Shown here: piece by piece, positions 37,801-45,246 of the stretch | How the letters are laid out: each line of letters begins with the position of its first letter | Position numbering within the stretch: the stretch's first letter is position 1 | NCBI RefSeq assembly: GCF_000739735.1 | Contig: NZ_BBJF01000006.1 | Span: 1 to 64,000, forward strand | Direction of reading: 5' to 3' | DNA: 64,000 nt | From: Paraburkholderia ginsengisoli NBRC 100965 | GTDB lineage: Bacteria > Pseudomonadota > Gammaproteobacteria > Burkholderiales > Burkholderiaceae | Notes under the pieces: generated by a model | Databases searched by the model: none | Seen by the model: only the letters and a program-made list of their open reading frames with translations | What the model was told of the DNA's origin: nothing | Translations under genes and position numbers: made by a program

Positions 37801-38317
37801 GCGTTTCCTCGGGCGTCTGCACGCCCGGCTCCATCCGGATCAGATAGCGGATCTCGCGTTGCAGCCGCTGATTCAGGCCGACGAGGAAGTCGGCGGTGCC
37901 GGTCGGCGTGCGGTCGATGCTCGCCACGAACTCGGCGAAGCGCGGCGTCATCGGCCGCTTGACACGGTACGGCGCGAGTTCGAGCGCGAGGCCCGGCGCG
38001 TAGTCGAAGGGAAACTGCTCGGCCGACGGTTCCAGGAAGAAGTCGAACGGGTTATAGACGGCCATCTCGGCGATCAGATCGACGGTCACCTTGAATTCGC
38101 GCGTCTTCTCCGGAAAGACGAGCCGTGCCTGATAGTTGGCGAACGCGTCCTGCTGCCAGTTGATGAAGTGTTCGGCCGGCTCGACCCGCATCGAATAGGC
38201 GAGGATCGGGGTCCGGCAATGCGGCGCAGGCCTGAGACGCACGACCTGGGGCGACAGCGCGACCAGCCTGTCGTAGCGGTAATGTGTGACGTGATGCAAC
38301 GCGACGCGTATGGACAC
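34820..38317 (-). CDS. Large transglutaminase plus DUF2126 (glutamine-synthetase-like ligase) protein, locus B
   Basis: Protein of 1165 residues. The first ~280 residues form a transglutaminase N-terminal domain and core, with Cys in AAGSCRDSGW, His in TDLHAWCEVY and Asp in WIGLDPTSG. The rest is DUF2126, a family assigned in published comparative work to the carboxylate-amine ligase (glutamine-synthetase-like) fold. Visible motifs are DVRLTMGGEPTFVSVRD, GQGKWYPGEQLPRWA, PGVIEVNIHPAANW, GTGGGNHLVLGG, HRAEFCIDKL and LGLLELRGFEMPPHARMS. The GTG at 38317 has AGGAG six bases upstream; a frame open to 38359 is less likely. A single chain thus joins a predicted ligase and a predicted amide-cleaving domain. 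Confidence 0.92.
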   Translation of the reverse strand: MSIRVALHHVTHYRYDRLVALSPQVVRLRPAPHCRTPILAYSMRVEPAEHFINWQQDAFANYQARLVFPEKTREFKVTVDLIAEMAVYNPFDFFLEPSAEQFPFDYAPGLALELAPYRVKRPMTPRFAEFVASIDRTPTGTADFLVGLNQRLQREIRYLIRMEPGVQTPEETLVSAAGSCRDSGWLLVETLRQLGLAARFVSGYLLQLAPDVKSIDGPSGTEVDFTDLHAWCEVYLPGAGWIGLDPTSGLLAGEGHIPVACTPEPGSAAPISGAVDESEVEFEHTMSIERVLETPRVTLPYSEAAWSDVLKMGEQVDRQLADMDVRLTMGGEPTFVSVRDRDAAEWNTDALGPTKRGYAVALMDKLRARYGANGFLHIGQGKWYPGEQLPRWAMSLYWRADGEPCWRNPTLFADEREPGRYTAGDAQRFLEHLATRLALDTDCIQPGFEDVWYYLWRERRLPVNVDPFDARLDDELERVRLRRVFDAGLSGATGYVLPLARERDVPNEAPKWVSGRWFFRDERMYLIPGDSPMGYRLPLDSLPWVSKTDYPYQHAHDPFAPPVPLRSAAQLRMQYEGDPRGGEPAASDAQTLAEKRRVAALSLSAADLLSGMPGSGALAYARQAGDEPPPARGESSKETLRTAICVEARDPKRAAGPKAEADAFGSGRSLLHVFMPPLTELDDYLDLLAAVEATAAELKMQVVLEGYPPPRDARLKMLQVTPDPGVIEVNIHPAANWEQLVDHTEYLYESAAHSYLSSEKFMTDGRHTGTGGGNHLVLGGATPADSPFLRRPDLLASLIAYWHNHPSLSYLFSGLFIGPTSQAPRIDEARNDQVYELEVAFRELQRQIDLLGGRDSANLPAWMIDRSLRNILIDVTGNTHRAEFCIDKLYSPDGPTGRLGLLELRGFEMPPHARMSLVQQLLLRALVARFWRKPYTQRLTRWGTELHDRFLLGTFVKMDFDDVLGELNRAGFAFDSSWFAPHFEFRFPLVGETTVNGVELTIRNALEPWHVMGEEGSPGGTVRYVDSSVERLEVRALGLNGNRHVLSVNGVPVPLQPTGRVSEYVAGVRFRAWSQPSALHPTIGVDAPLTFDLVDTWTGRSVGGCQYHVAHPGGRNYQTFPVNAYEAESRRRARFFASGHTPGPLTVDMPQRSLEFPFTLDLRYW

Positions 38318-38639
38318 ACCGGACTCCTGGACGAAGGATGGCAGCCCGCCAAAAAGCAAGCTTCATGCCGTTGTTGGAACGAGCGTGATAAACCTCGTGA
38401 ACTGCATGTACCGCCCCGCCACACCGCCTGGCGCGAAGTGCGCCGCGCATGACCGATGCCTCGCACGATCGAACTTCATGTCGTTCGGTACGGCTCGGCA
38501 TGCCACGCACCAAAGCGGCGCAGCCGCCATGCACGATCATGTACGTAATGTGCGTTAAACCGGTGACGTCTGGCAAATGCGGCATGAAGATTGCGGCGGC
38601 TCTTCGCTTCAGACCGTCACTTTCCCACAGGCTCCACCG
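38318..38639. promoter_or_regulatory. Divergent promoter region between locus B and the metallopeptidase gene
   Basis: A 322-bp gap between divergent genes. It must hold promoters for both the minus-strand transglutaminase/DUF2126 operon and the plus-strand zinc-ribbon gene. I found no clear operator or promoter hexamers and no credible small gene. Confidence 0.45.
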
Positions 38640-40016
38640 ATGAAAACCTTCCACTGCAATCACTGCTCGCACCTGGTCTTCTTTGAAAACGTTCGCTGCG
38701 AACGTTGCGAGTCGTTGCTCGGCTACGTGCCCGAACTGGCTGAGATCAGCGCGTTCGAGGACGCCGGCGAAGGCCGCTGGCGCAGCCTGCACCCGGGCGC
38801 GGACGGCGCGCTGTTTCGCCAGTGCCACAACTACGCGGTCGAGAACGTCTGTAACTGGATGATTCCCGCCGATTCGCCGGACACGTTGTGCCGCGCGTGC
38901 CAGTTGACCCGTACGATCCCGAACCTGAGCGCGCCGGACAACCGGCTCTACTGGTATCGGCTGGAGATGGCGAAACGGCGCCTGCTTTACACGCTGGCCG
39001 AACTCGGCCTCGACGTGAAGTCGGCTCAGGAGGACCCCGAACATGGCCTCGCGTTCGAATTCCTCGAGGACGGCGGCGACGGTTCGCGCGTGATGACCGG
39101 TCACGACAACGGGCTCATCACGCTGAACATCGCCGAGGCCGACGACGCTCACCGCGAAGAAGTGCGCACCGCGATGGGCGAGCCGTATCGCACGCTGCTC
39201 GGGCACTTCCGCCACGAGACCGGCCACTACTACTTCGACCAGCTGGTACAGAATGACCCGCGCTGGCTCGAACCGTATCGCGAGCTGTTCGGCGACGAGC
39301 GCGCCGACTACGGCGAATCGCTGAACGCGTACTATCGCGACGGCGCGCCGGCCGACTGGCAGGCGTCGTACATCAGCGCGTACGCGACGATGCACCCGTG
39401 GGAGGACTGGGCGGAGACATGGGCGCACTATCTGCTGATCGTCGACGTGCTCGATACGTCGACCTCGTATGGCCTCGCGCTGTTGCCCGACGATCCGAGC
39501 GAGCCGACGCTCACCGATCGCACGCCGGTCGAGGACGCGAGCTTCGAGAATCTGATCAAGCGCTGGTATCCGCTCACGTATGCGTTGAACAGCCTGAACC
39601 GCAGTCTCGGGATGGCGGATGGCTATCCGTTCACGTTGGCCGCGTCGGTGGTGGAAAAGCTGCGCTTCGTGCATCGGGTGATTGCGCAGGCAAGCGACAA
39701 GTCGCATCCGCGCGAGGCGGCGAAGTTGCCGGGAGAGGGTGCGGGTGCTCCGATTGAAGCGGCGCACGAGCGTATACAGCCTGATGCGCAACCGGCCGCA
39801 ACGGTCGCTGCGGCGTCCATGACGAAGCCTGAGGGGGAGTCGCAGAACGACGCCGGGGGTCTGTCGACGACCGCCTCGTCTCCCGCGCCATCGCAACCGG
39901 CTGACCAGCCGCCTGCCGCCACGCAAACCGTCACGCCGCCGCAAGCACCGCCGGCTCCGCAGCCAACCTCGAAGCCCGCCTCGGCCGATAAAGCGCCGGA
40001 CAAGCAGGCCGGATAA
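38640..40016 (+). CDS. Zinc-ribbon, HExxH-type putative metallopeptidase with Pro/Ala-rich tail
   Basis: Protein of 458 residues. A zinc ribbon opens it (CNHC near residue 5, CERC near 21), and a later CRAC is adjacent. The central domain has HETGHYYFDQL, a HExxH zincin motif, followed by GDERADYGESLNAYY and WEDWAETWAHYLLI, which could supply a third ligand. It is cytosolic with no signal peptide. The last ~90 residues are low-complexity Pro/Ala/Thr. The ATG at 38640 starts at the zinc ribbon; the frame is open to 38577. It is divergent from locus B, and such genes are often found beside these ligase clusters. Activity is predicted only. Confidence 0.85.
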   Translation: MKTFHCNHCSHLVFFENVRCERCESLLGYVPELAEISAFEDAGEGRWRSLHPGADGALFRQCHNYAVENVCNWMIPADSPDTLCRACQLTRTIPNLSAPDNRLYWYRLEMAKRRLLYTLAELGLDVKSAQEDPEHGLAFEFLEDGGDGSRVMTGHDNGLITLNIAEADDAHREEVRTAMGEPYRTLLGHFRHETGHYYFDQLVQNDPRWLEPYRELFGDERADYGESLNAYYRDGAPADWQASYISAYATMHPWEDWAETWAHYLLIVDVLDTSTSYGLALLPDDPSEPTLTDRTPVEDASFENLIKRWYPLTYALNSLNRSLGMADGYPFTLAASVVEKLRFVHRVIAQASDKSHPREAAKLPGEGAGAPIEAAHERIQPDAQPAATVAAASMTKPEGESQNDAGGLSTTASSPAPSQPADQPPAATQTVTPPQAPPAPQPTSKPASADKAPDKQAG

Positions 40017-40085
40017 TGTCACCGGTTCGCCGAAACACTCGCGGTGCCAGTGTCGCTCGCGTTACTCGTGCCGTCGACCCATCAA

Positions 40086-40121
40086 AAAGCCCGCTGCCGG
40101 TCGATCCGGCAGCGGGCTTTT
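40086..40121. terminator. Bidirectional Rho-independent terminator between convergent genes
   Basis: A 15-bp perfect stem (40086-40100 with 40106-40120) has loop TCGAT. It is flanked by A and T runs, so it can work for both the metallopeptidase gene (+) and the DUF3443 gene (-). Confidence 0.9.
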
Positions 40122-40160
40122 ATCGCTTACCCAACCTCAACGCAGACCCAGCCCTAGCGC

Positions 40161-41438
40161 TCAATACGCAACGTAAGGCCCGGTGCCCCCAGGCGTTGCC
40201 TGCTGCTCGACAGCGGCGTACACATTGCGCCCGTAGAAGAACGGCAGCCCCCAGTCGAAAATCGTCGACGTCACGAAAGCCGGTCCCGCTAGCAGCGGCA
40301 ACGCCGCATCGCCGTTATACGTCTGCGCGATCGACGCCGCGTTGCCCACCGTGAAGTTCACCGCGCTCGTCGTGCCGTTCACGCCCTGGATCAGCGCGCT
40401 CAATTGCTGGGTCGACGCCGGGCAGTAGTACGCGCTGTTCGGACTCGGGCAGGCCGTCATCGCGGTGGTCTGGAAAAACAGCCCCGTCGAGCCGCTGTCC
40501 ATGATGCTGTGCGAATACGTCGTGCCGTTCTGCACCGTCGTGAATGTGCCGTTCGACGGACTGACGCCGATCACCTGTGCACTGCCGAGCGCGTTGTTGC
40601 TCTGCGTGCCGATGCCGAACACCAGTTGCCCGGAGACCGACGCCGCGCCGCCGGATACCGTCGGCAGGCTCAGTATCGAGCCGTTGTTGTCGGTCGCGAA
40701 GTACGGCACCGGATTGGCCACCTGAAACTCTTCGGCGAGCGGAATCGACGCGCAGGCCACGCCCTGGCAACCGTAATAGGTGCCGGCCAGCGCCTGCTGC
40801 ACGCAGGCCGCGCCACAGTCGTGCTTGAACACGCCAATGCCCAGAATGCCGTTGGCCTGCAACGTCGCCGGCGTGTTGCGCGACGCGCCCAGGCTCGCGC
40901 AATCGGCGGGCAACGCAGCGTAGCCTGGGTCGATCACCTGGATCGGCAGCGACGCGGCTTTTTCGCCGGCGATCTGCAAATCCGCGAGCCGCACCGAGCC
41001 CCACGTGTAGCCGTCGAAAAACTGCATGCATTCGGCGACCAGGTTGCCAGCCGCGTCCTTCTGCTGCGGCAGCTTCATCGACGCGGGCAATTGCGACGCG
41101 AATACGCGCACGCCCCACGAGCCGGTATCGACCAGCACGTGATCGATCGTTTGGCACTCGCTCGTGCCCGGCACGCACAGCGTGATGCTGACGAACGGCA
41201 TATTCGGCACGTTGCTCACGCCGGAGTCCACCGTCACGCGCACCGCGTTCGCGGCGAGCACTTGCGGCGCGGGCGACGTGTTGGTCACGGTCGGACCGGA
41301 CGGCCCGCTGTTCGAGCCGCTGGAATTGGCCGTGGTGCTCGCGCCGCCGGAGCCACCGCCCCCGCCTCCGCATGCGCTCACGAGCAACGCGAAGAGCGCC
41401 GCGCTCAACAGGGTCCGCCACGAAGAGATTTCACGCAT
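40161..41438 (-). CDS. DUF3443 lipoprotein with aspartic-protease-like motifs
   Basis: Predicted lipoprotein of 425 residues. The signal peptide ends in LLVSACGGGG (Cys23), followed by a Gly/Ser-rich linker. The body has two motifs resembling pepsin-type catalytic loops: IDHVLVDTGSWGVRVF near residue 105 and YSHSIMDSGSTGLFFQ near 310. Several Cys pairs suggest disulfides. DUF3443 proteins have no established activity that I know of. It is 10 bp downstream of the DUF2844 gene, and the pairing is common in Burkholderiales. It is likely surface or periplasmic. Confidence 0.9.
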   Translation of the reverse strand: MREISSWRTLLSAALFALLVSACGGGGGGSGGASTTANSSGSNSGPSGPTVTNTSPAPQVLAANAVRVTVDSGVSNVPNMPFVSITLCVPGTSECQTIDHVLVDTGSWGVRVFASQLPASMKLPQQKDAAGNLVAECMQFFDGYTWGSVRLADLQIAGEKAASLPIQVIDPGYAALPADCASLGASRNTPATLQANGILGIGVFKHDCGAACVQQALAGTYYGCQGVACASIPLAEEFQVANPVPYFATDNNGSILSLPTVSGGAASVSGQLVFGIGTQSNNALGSAQVIGVSPSNGTFTTVQNGTTYSHSIMDSGSTGLFFQTTAMTACPSPNSAYYCPASTQQLSALIQGVNGTTSAVNFTVGNAASIAQTYNGDAALPLLAGPAFVTSTIFDWGLPFFYGRNVYAAVEQQATPGGTGPYVAY

Positions 41439-41448
41439 GGCCGCTCCG

Positions 41449-41907
41449 TTATTGAATGACGCCGACGTCGACGCCGGCGGGCACCGCTTGCGGCAGATAC
41501 GCGTAGCCGGAGAATGCGCGCAGATGGCCGCCGGAGAAGATCACCAGATCGCTGTTCGACACCGCGAGCGGCGTGCCGCGCCGGGTCGCGGTGGCCGCGA
41601 CGTAGGCGTCGAACGACGCGCCCAGCATCGATTTCAGATCCGGCAGCGTCGGGCCTTCCCAAGCGACGCCGAACACGATGCCGTTGCGTGCGACGTACTC
41701 GCGCACCAGCGTGCCGGAGGGCATCGTCATCAGATGGACCGTATAGGCGCTCTGCGTGGTGGCGGCGCGAGCGACCGCGCGCAGGTGCGTCTGATCGCTG
41801 TCGACAGTGCTGGCGTTCTGACCTAGCGTGGCGTGCGCGGCAAACGACAGCGCGCAGCTCGCCCCGAGCATTGCGTGAGCAATGCGGGTAGGGAGCATCG
41901 GTTTCAC
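41449..41907 (-). CDS. DUF2844 secreted protein
   Basis: Protein of 152 residues with a signal peptide (start MKPMLPTRIAHAMLGASCAL, cleavage near AAHA-TLGQN). The mature part carries the DUF2844 pattern (VHLMTMPSGTLVREYVARNGIVFGVAWEGPTLPDL, shown here by function of its two halves, and SNSDLVIFSGGHLRAFSGYAYLP). Its function is unknown. It precedes the DUF3443 gene by 10 bp in the same operon, so the two likely act together in the periplasm or outer membrane. Confidence 0.9.
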   Translation of the reverse strand: MKPMLPTRIAHAMLGASCALSFAAHATLGQNASTVDSDQTHLRAVARAATTQSAYTVHLMTMPSGTLVREYVARNGIVFGVAWEGPTLPDLKSMLGASFDAYVAATATRRGTPLAVSNSDLVIFSGGHLRAFSGYAYLPQAVPAGVDVGVIQ

Positions 41908-42472
41908 GAGATTTCCTTCGAGGTGAAACGCTCGTGACGCGGCTATCGGCCGATCACGAACGGAAAACTATCGGGTGCACGCCCGACCGGTGGTGCTGAC
42001 GCTGCTCCCACGCCGGTCGGGCTGCGCGAATGCGTCTACGGAGCGGGCGCGCGAAACTTGAGCGGACGCGGCGCGCGGCGGCAATCGTTTGCGGAACGAT
42101 TTAAACCTTCGGCACGTGTGCGGCCGTTCGAAGCCGTTTGATCTTTGAAGACTCAGCCCCGCTGGAGCGGCGCTCCGACAGTCATTTTTACGTTGCGGCC
42201 CGTTTAAAGCAAACGGGTGCGAAAAATAACTGCGGCCAGCAGAAAAAAAATTCGTGCGACGTGCATCGTTCGGCCGGATGTAAGCACATGCCGAAAAATA
42301 TGCGTGGAAACGCTCGATTCCTCTGACGAGAAACCGTTGCTCACGCCGCCGCCAATCAAAGAAAACTCGTACAAAAAAATACCGCGAACGGCTCAGCGGC
42401 CATCCGCGGTATCGGCTTCATCAGAGAAGATGCGTCACGCGCGAATCAGCCGATTCGACGCTTGGGCACCCG
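41908..42472. other. 565-bp gap with the phasin terminator; otherwise no gene seen
   Basis: An AT-richer stretch lies around 42140-42300 with A-runs. An open frame of 62 codons (42138-42326) lacks a ribosome site and protein-like character and is not called. The phasin terminator at 42372-42412 is the only firm element. The DUF2844 promoter should lie at the left side. Confidence 0.4.
42372..42412 (-). terminator. Rho-independent terminator of the phasin gene
   Basis: An 8-bp stem (ATACCGCG 42379-42386, CGCGGTAT 42405-42412) is followed on the minus strand by a run of seven T residues, 60 bp after the phasin stop. Confidence 0.8.
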
Positions 42473-42895
42473 TTACTTTTTCTGCTGCAAGAGCGACTTC
42501 AGTTCCTGCACATTCTCTTCTACGCGTTTTGCGATCACCGCATACGACTCGGCTTGCGTCTGATACGCGGCTTGCGCGAGTTGCTGCATGTCGGCGAGCG
42601 ACTTATGCAGACTTTGCTGGATCAGCTCCGCGGTTTTTGCCGACGGCGCTGCGCCGCCGGCCGACAACTGGCCCGTCAGCGATTGCAGCTCGGTCAGTGT
42701 CGTGCGCAACATGTCGGCCTGTTTCTGGGCAAGCGACTGCATGCCCTGGAAAGCGGTCTGATTCGCCTGGACCAGCGCTTCCATATCCTTGCGTCGCGCT
42801 TCCATGATGGCGGGTACGTCGAAGCCGGGAAGCTTGAACTGCTCCAGCATTTTGGTGAGATCGCCAAACGGATTGGCGGCGTCAGGTCGGTCCAT
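42473..42895 (-). CDS. Phasin-family protein
   Basis: Protein of 140 residues that is nearly all amphipathic helix. Its core is LPGFDVPAIMEARRKDMEAL and ANQTAFQGMQSLAQKQADML, typical of polyhydroxyalkanoate-granule-associated phasins. It ends in a Lys/Gln-rich coiled segment (VQELKSLLQQKK). The start is supported by GGAG on the minus strand (around 42902-42906). No phaC or phaB is adjacent. Its presence suggests the organism stores PHB. Confidence 0.85.
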   Translation of the reverse strand: MDRPDAANPFGDLTKMLEQFKLPGFDVPAIMEARRKDMEALVQANQTAFQGMQSLAQKQADMLRTTLTELQSLTGQLSAGGAAPSAKTAELIQQSLHKSLADMQQLAQAAYQTQAESYAVIAKRVEENVQELKSLLQQKK

Positions 42896-43245
42896 CGAAA
42901 TTCCTCCTTAGCGGTTGAATACTCGCCGGCAGCGCAACCGCGACATGGTTCGGCGACGCAGGCACCGGCGGCGACGTTGCGCCGCGCGACCCGTGAAGGC
43001 TTGCCAGTTCTGGGGTCGGACGGCACATTGGGTCATCATGCGCCATCCGGCCACATTGCGCCAGCGGCGCTCACCCTGGCTCGCGGCGCGCTTTTGACGC
43101 GGCTACGGCGGCACAGGCCGCGGCGCATGCAAGGTTCCGTAAGTTACGTGACGGCTTCAGTAACCCTACGAATCGGCAGGTCGACTATCGTTGCTCATGT
43201 GCCGGCGCACTGTGGCGCCGGCTCTGTCTTGACGGGAGCGACATC
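42896..43245. other. 350-bp divergent intergenic region, no gene seen
   Basis: The gap lies between the divergent phasin and small secreted protein genes and so should hold two promoters. I could not identify them with confidence. Short GTAAC-containing repeats at about 43139-43163 (GTAAGTTACGTGAC, GTAACCCTAC) are noted but not assigned. Confidence 0.35.
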
Positions 43246-43683
43246 ATGAAAAAAGCAATCTTCAGCGCGGCCATGGCCGCCGTTCTGAGCGTGGCCGCGA
43301 CGGCTGCTCTCGCGCAGGAAGCGCAGATGCACGGCGAAGCGCAGCGCGGCGACGCTCCGCCCGCGCCGCACGATGCGATGGGTCCGATGATGGGTCCGAG
43401 GGGGCCGGGTTTCGCGGTGATCAACGATCTGGAGCAGTTGCGCCGCCTGTATGCACTCAGCGGCCATCCGGGAGAGATCGTCGCGGTGTATCACGACGTC
43501 CTCGGCAAGACGCAGGATCCGATGCTGCGTCACTACGTCTACGACTCGCTCGCGCGCGAGCAGTTGAAGCCCGCGAACCCCGAGCAGGCGATCGCGACGT
43601 TGCGCATGAGTCTGTCGGAGGACCTGGCTGCGGCGAATAAACCGCTGCACGGTGCGCCGGGAACGCCGGGGCAAGCGCAATAA
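43246..43683 (+). CDS. Small secreted protein, unknown function
   Basis: Protein of 145 residues with a clear signal peptide (MKKAIFSAAMAAVLSVAATA, cleavage near ALAQ-EAQM). A Met/Pro/Gly/His-rich segment (MHGEAQRGD, PHDAMGPMMGPRGPG) is followed by a compact helical part (INDLEQLRRLYALSGHPGE, LRHYVYDSLAREQLKP). The Met/His content might suggest metal contact, but this is weak. I do not recognise a named family. A GGGAGCG precedes the ATG. Confidence 0.8.
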   Translation: MKKAIFSAAMAAVLSVAATAALAQEAQMHGEAQRGDAPPAPHDAMGPMMGPRGPGFAVINDLEQLRRLYALSGHPGEIVAVYHDVLGKTQDPMLRHYVYDSLAREQLKPANPEQAIATLRMSLSEDLAAANKPLHGAPGTPGQAQ

Positions 43684-44341
43684 AAGTTGCCGGTTGGCTG
43701 GGCGCCCTTCTGTAACGGCGCGGCGCCTCAGCATCCATCGCGCGATTGGAAGCGCTCCCTCGCCTCCGCAACGCATTCGTCCGGGATGCTACGTTAGCTG
43801 TCCCACATTGCCCCTTCAGTGGCACTTTTCATCTTCCGTCAGGTGATTAGGATAGGAGCACCGAAACGCTCGCGTGTGGTGAAGAATGCGATACCCGCTG
43901 AATCTGGCCGTTGCCGGCGTCCTGCTCGTGCTGGTCCTGTGCTGCATCATCAAGCTCGCATTGAATTGATGCCGATTCTCGCGGCGCATCTTGTGCCGCT
44001 TCATCACTTCACATCGCGCGAATAACGCCGGTTGCGGCGCTTATCCTCGTTCCCGCCTCGCCCCCTCTTTCGCATCGACACAGCGTCGACGAGCGCCGCG
44101 TAAAGCGCGCGCGTGCCGGCGCCTCATCGTGACATCGCGCGAAATAATTGCTGAATGGAGTTCGCCAGGCGACGCGTCCATACTTCGCTTCGCTGCCGGT
44201 GCGTACGAAACAAGGACGCATGAGATCAAGGGTGTTTCACGTGCGAAACCATCTCGCCGATGATCAACGATCCTACGGTTGCCCGATCATCGGTTGAGAC
44301 GTTCGCAGCTACCGGCACCGTGTGCCGACGACAGGATCAAC
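43684..44341. other. 658-bp region, one possible micro-gene
   Basis: Apart from the 27-codon candidate at 43886-43969, no coding sequence or clear structure was found. It is AT-richer than the flanks in places (around 43820-43870). The promoter of the DUF4410 gene should lie at the right end. Confidence 0.35.
43886..43969 (+). CDS. Candidate 27-residue single-helix membrane peptide
   Basis: ATG at 43886 opens a 27-codon frame that encodes MRYPLNLAVAGVLLVLVLCC followed by IIKLALN. It is one continuous hydrophobic helix with a positively charged start, as in many membrane microproteins. The upstream GGTGAAG could serve as a weak ribosome site. It is too short for statistical support and is only a candidate. 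Confidence 0.35.
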   Translation: MRYPLNLAVAGVLLVLVLCCIIKLALN

Positions 44342-45121
44342 ATGTTGACTTCAGTGAATTTTCTCAAAAAGAACGCCACCCGTCTGGTCTGTGTGGCGAT
44401 GGTCTGCGGTTCCGCATTGCTGAGCGGTTGCGCCGGCAGCGGCATCACGAACACGAGCGCAAGCGCGGCGACCGCGCAACCGCAGGTGCGGCCGGACAAC
44501 ATCTACGTGTACACCTTCGACGCCGATCCCGATCAGGTCAAGCTCGACGGCGGCATGTTGCAGAAACTGAAGACGCAATTGAGCGGCTCGTCCGCCGCGC
44601 AAAAACAGGTCGGCGATGCGGACCAGGTGCGCGAGCAGGTCGCCGACGAAATCGTGCGTCGCTTGCAAGCGATGGGACTGCACGCGGTTCGTTCGGACGC
44701 GCCCGCCCCCGCCGATCAGAACGTGCTCCTCGTGCAAGGCAGCTTCGATACGATCGACGCGGGCAATCGCCGTCGTCGCACTCTGATTGGCCTCGGCGCG
44801 GGCAAGAGCGAAGTCAGCAGCACGGTGCAGATTCTGTACAAACCCGCGGGCGGCGCACCGCGTCTGGTGCAGAGCTTCGACGCCAACGCGGACAGCGGCA
44901 AAGCGCCGGGCGTCGCGGAAACGGCGGGCGTCGGCGCGGCCGCTGGCAGCATCGCGACGACGGCGGCAGTGGGCGGCGGCTTGCACGCCGTCTCCGAAAC
45001 GAAACGGGCGGGCGTGTCAGCGGACGCGAAGCGTCTCGGCGATGCGGTAGCGAAGCAGATTGCGCAGATTGGTGTGAGCGGCGGGTGGTTGTCGACGGAG
45101 CATGCAAAGGGAAAGGGCTGA
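44342..45121 (+). CDS. DUF4410 lipoprotein
   Basis: Protein of 259 residues with a lipoprotein signal (CVAMVCGSALLSGCAGSGIT, lipobox Cys near residue 30). The body matches the DUF4410 pattern: NIYVYTFDADPDQVKLDG, EIVRRLQAMGLHAVRSD, VQGSFDTIDAGNRRRRTLIG. A Gly/Ala-rich segment near 195-220 could insert into a membrane or form a glycine-zipper. The ATG at 44342 is preceded by AGGATC; the frame is open to 44279. Function is unknown, envelope location likely. Confidence 0.85.
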   Translation: MLTSVNFLKKNATRLVCVAMVCGSALLSGCAGSGITNTSASAATAQPQVRPDNIYVYTFDADPDQVKLDGGMLQKLKTQLSGSSAAQKQVGDADQVREQVADEIVRRLQAMGLHAVRSDAPAPADQNVLLVQGSFDTIDAGNRRRRTLIGLGAGKSEVSSTVQILYKPAGGAPRLVQSFDANADSGKAPGVAETAGVGAAAGSIATTAAVGGGLHAVSETKRAGVSADAKRLGDAVAKQIAQIGVSGGWLSTEHAKGKG

Positions 45122-45176
45122 GTGCTTGCGGTTCAACGGTTGAAATCCGATAGCACCAGGAACGTGCGAAACACAG

Positions 45177-45218
45177 CGCGGCGGCTTGGAGTTTCGCTCC
45201 ACGCCGCCGCGTTTTTTT
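45177..45218 (+). terminator. Rho-independent terminator after the DUF4410 gene
   Basis: A 9-bp GC-rich stem (CGCGGCGGC 45177-45185, GCCGCCGCG 45203-45211), with an inner GGAG/CTCC pairing, is followed by seven T residues. Confidence 0.85.
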
Positions 45219-45246
45219 ATTCATGCGCGTTCATTCGCGCGTCCAT

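Noticed and set aside
36596..38452. Long plus-strand frame opposite the transglutaminase/DUF2126 gene
   Set aside because: Arg-rich antisense composition without motifs; the opposite strand has two complete domains.
42138..42326. 62-codon frame in the gap before the phasin terminator
   Set aside because: No Shine-Dalgarno sequence, no hydrophobic or domain pattern, and ordinary AT-rich intergenic composition.
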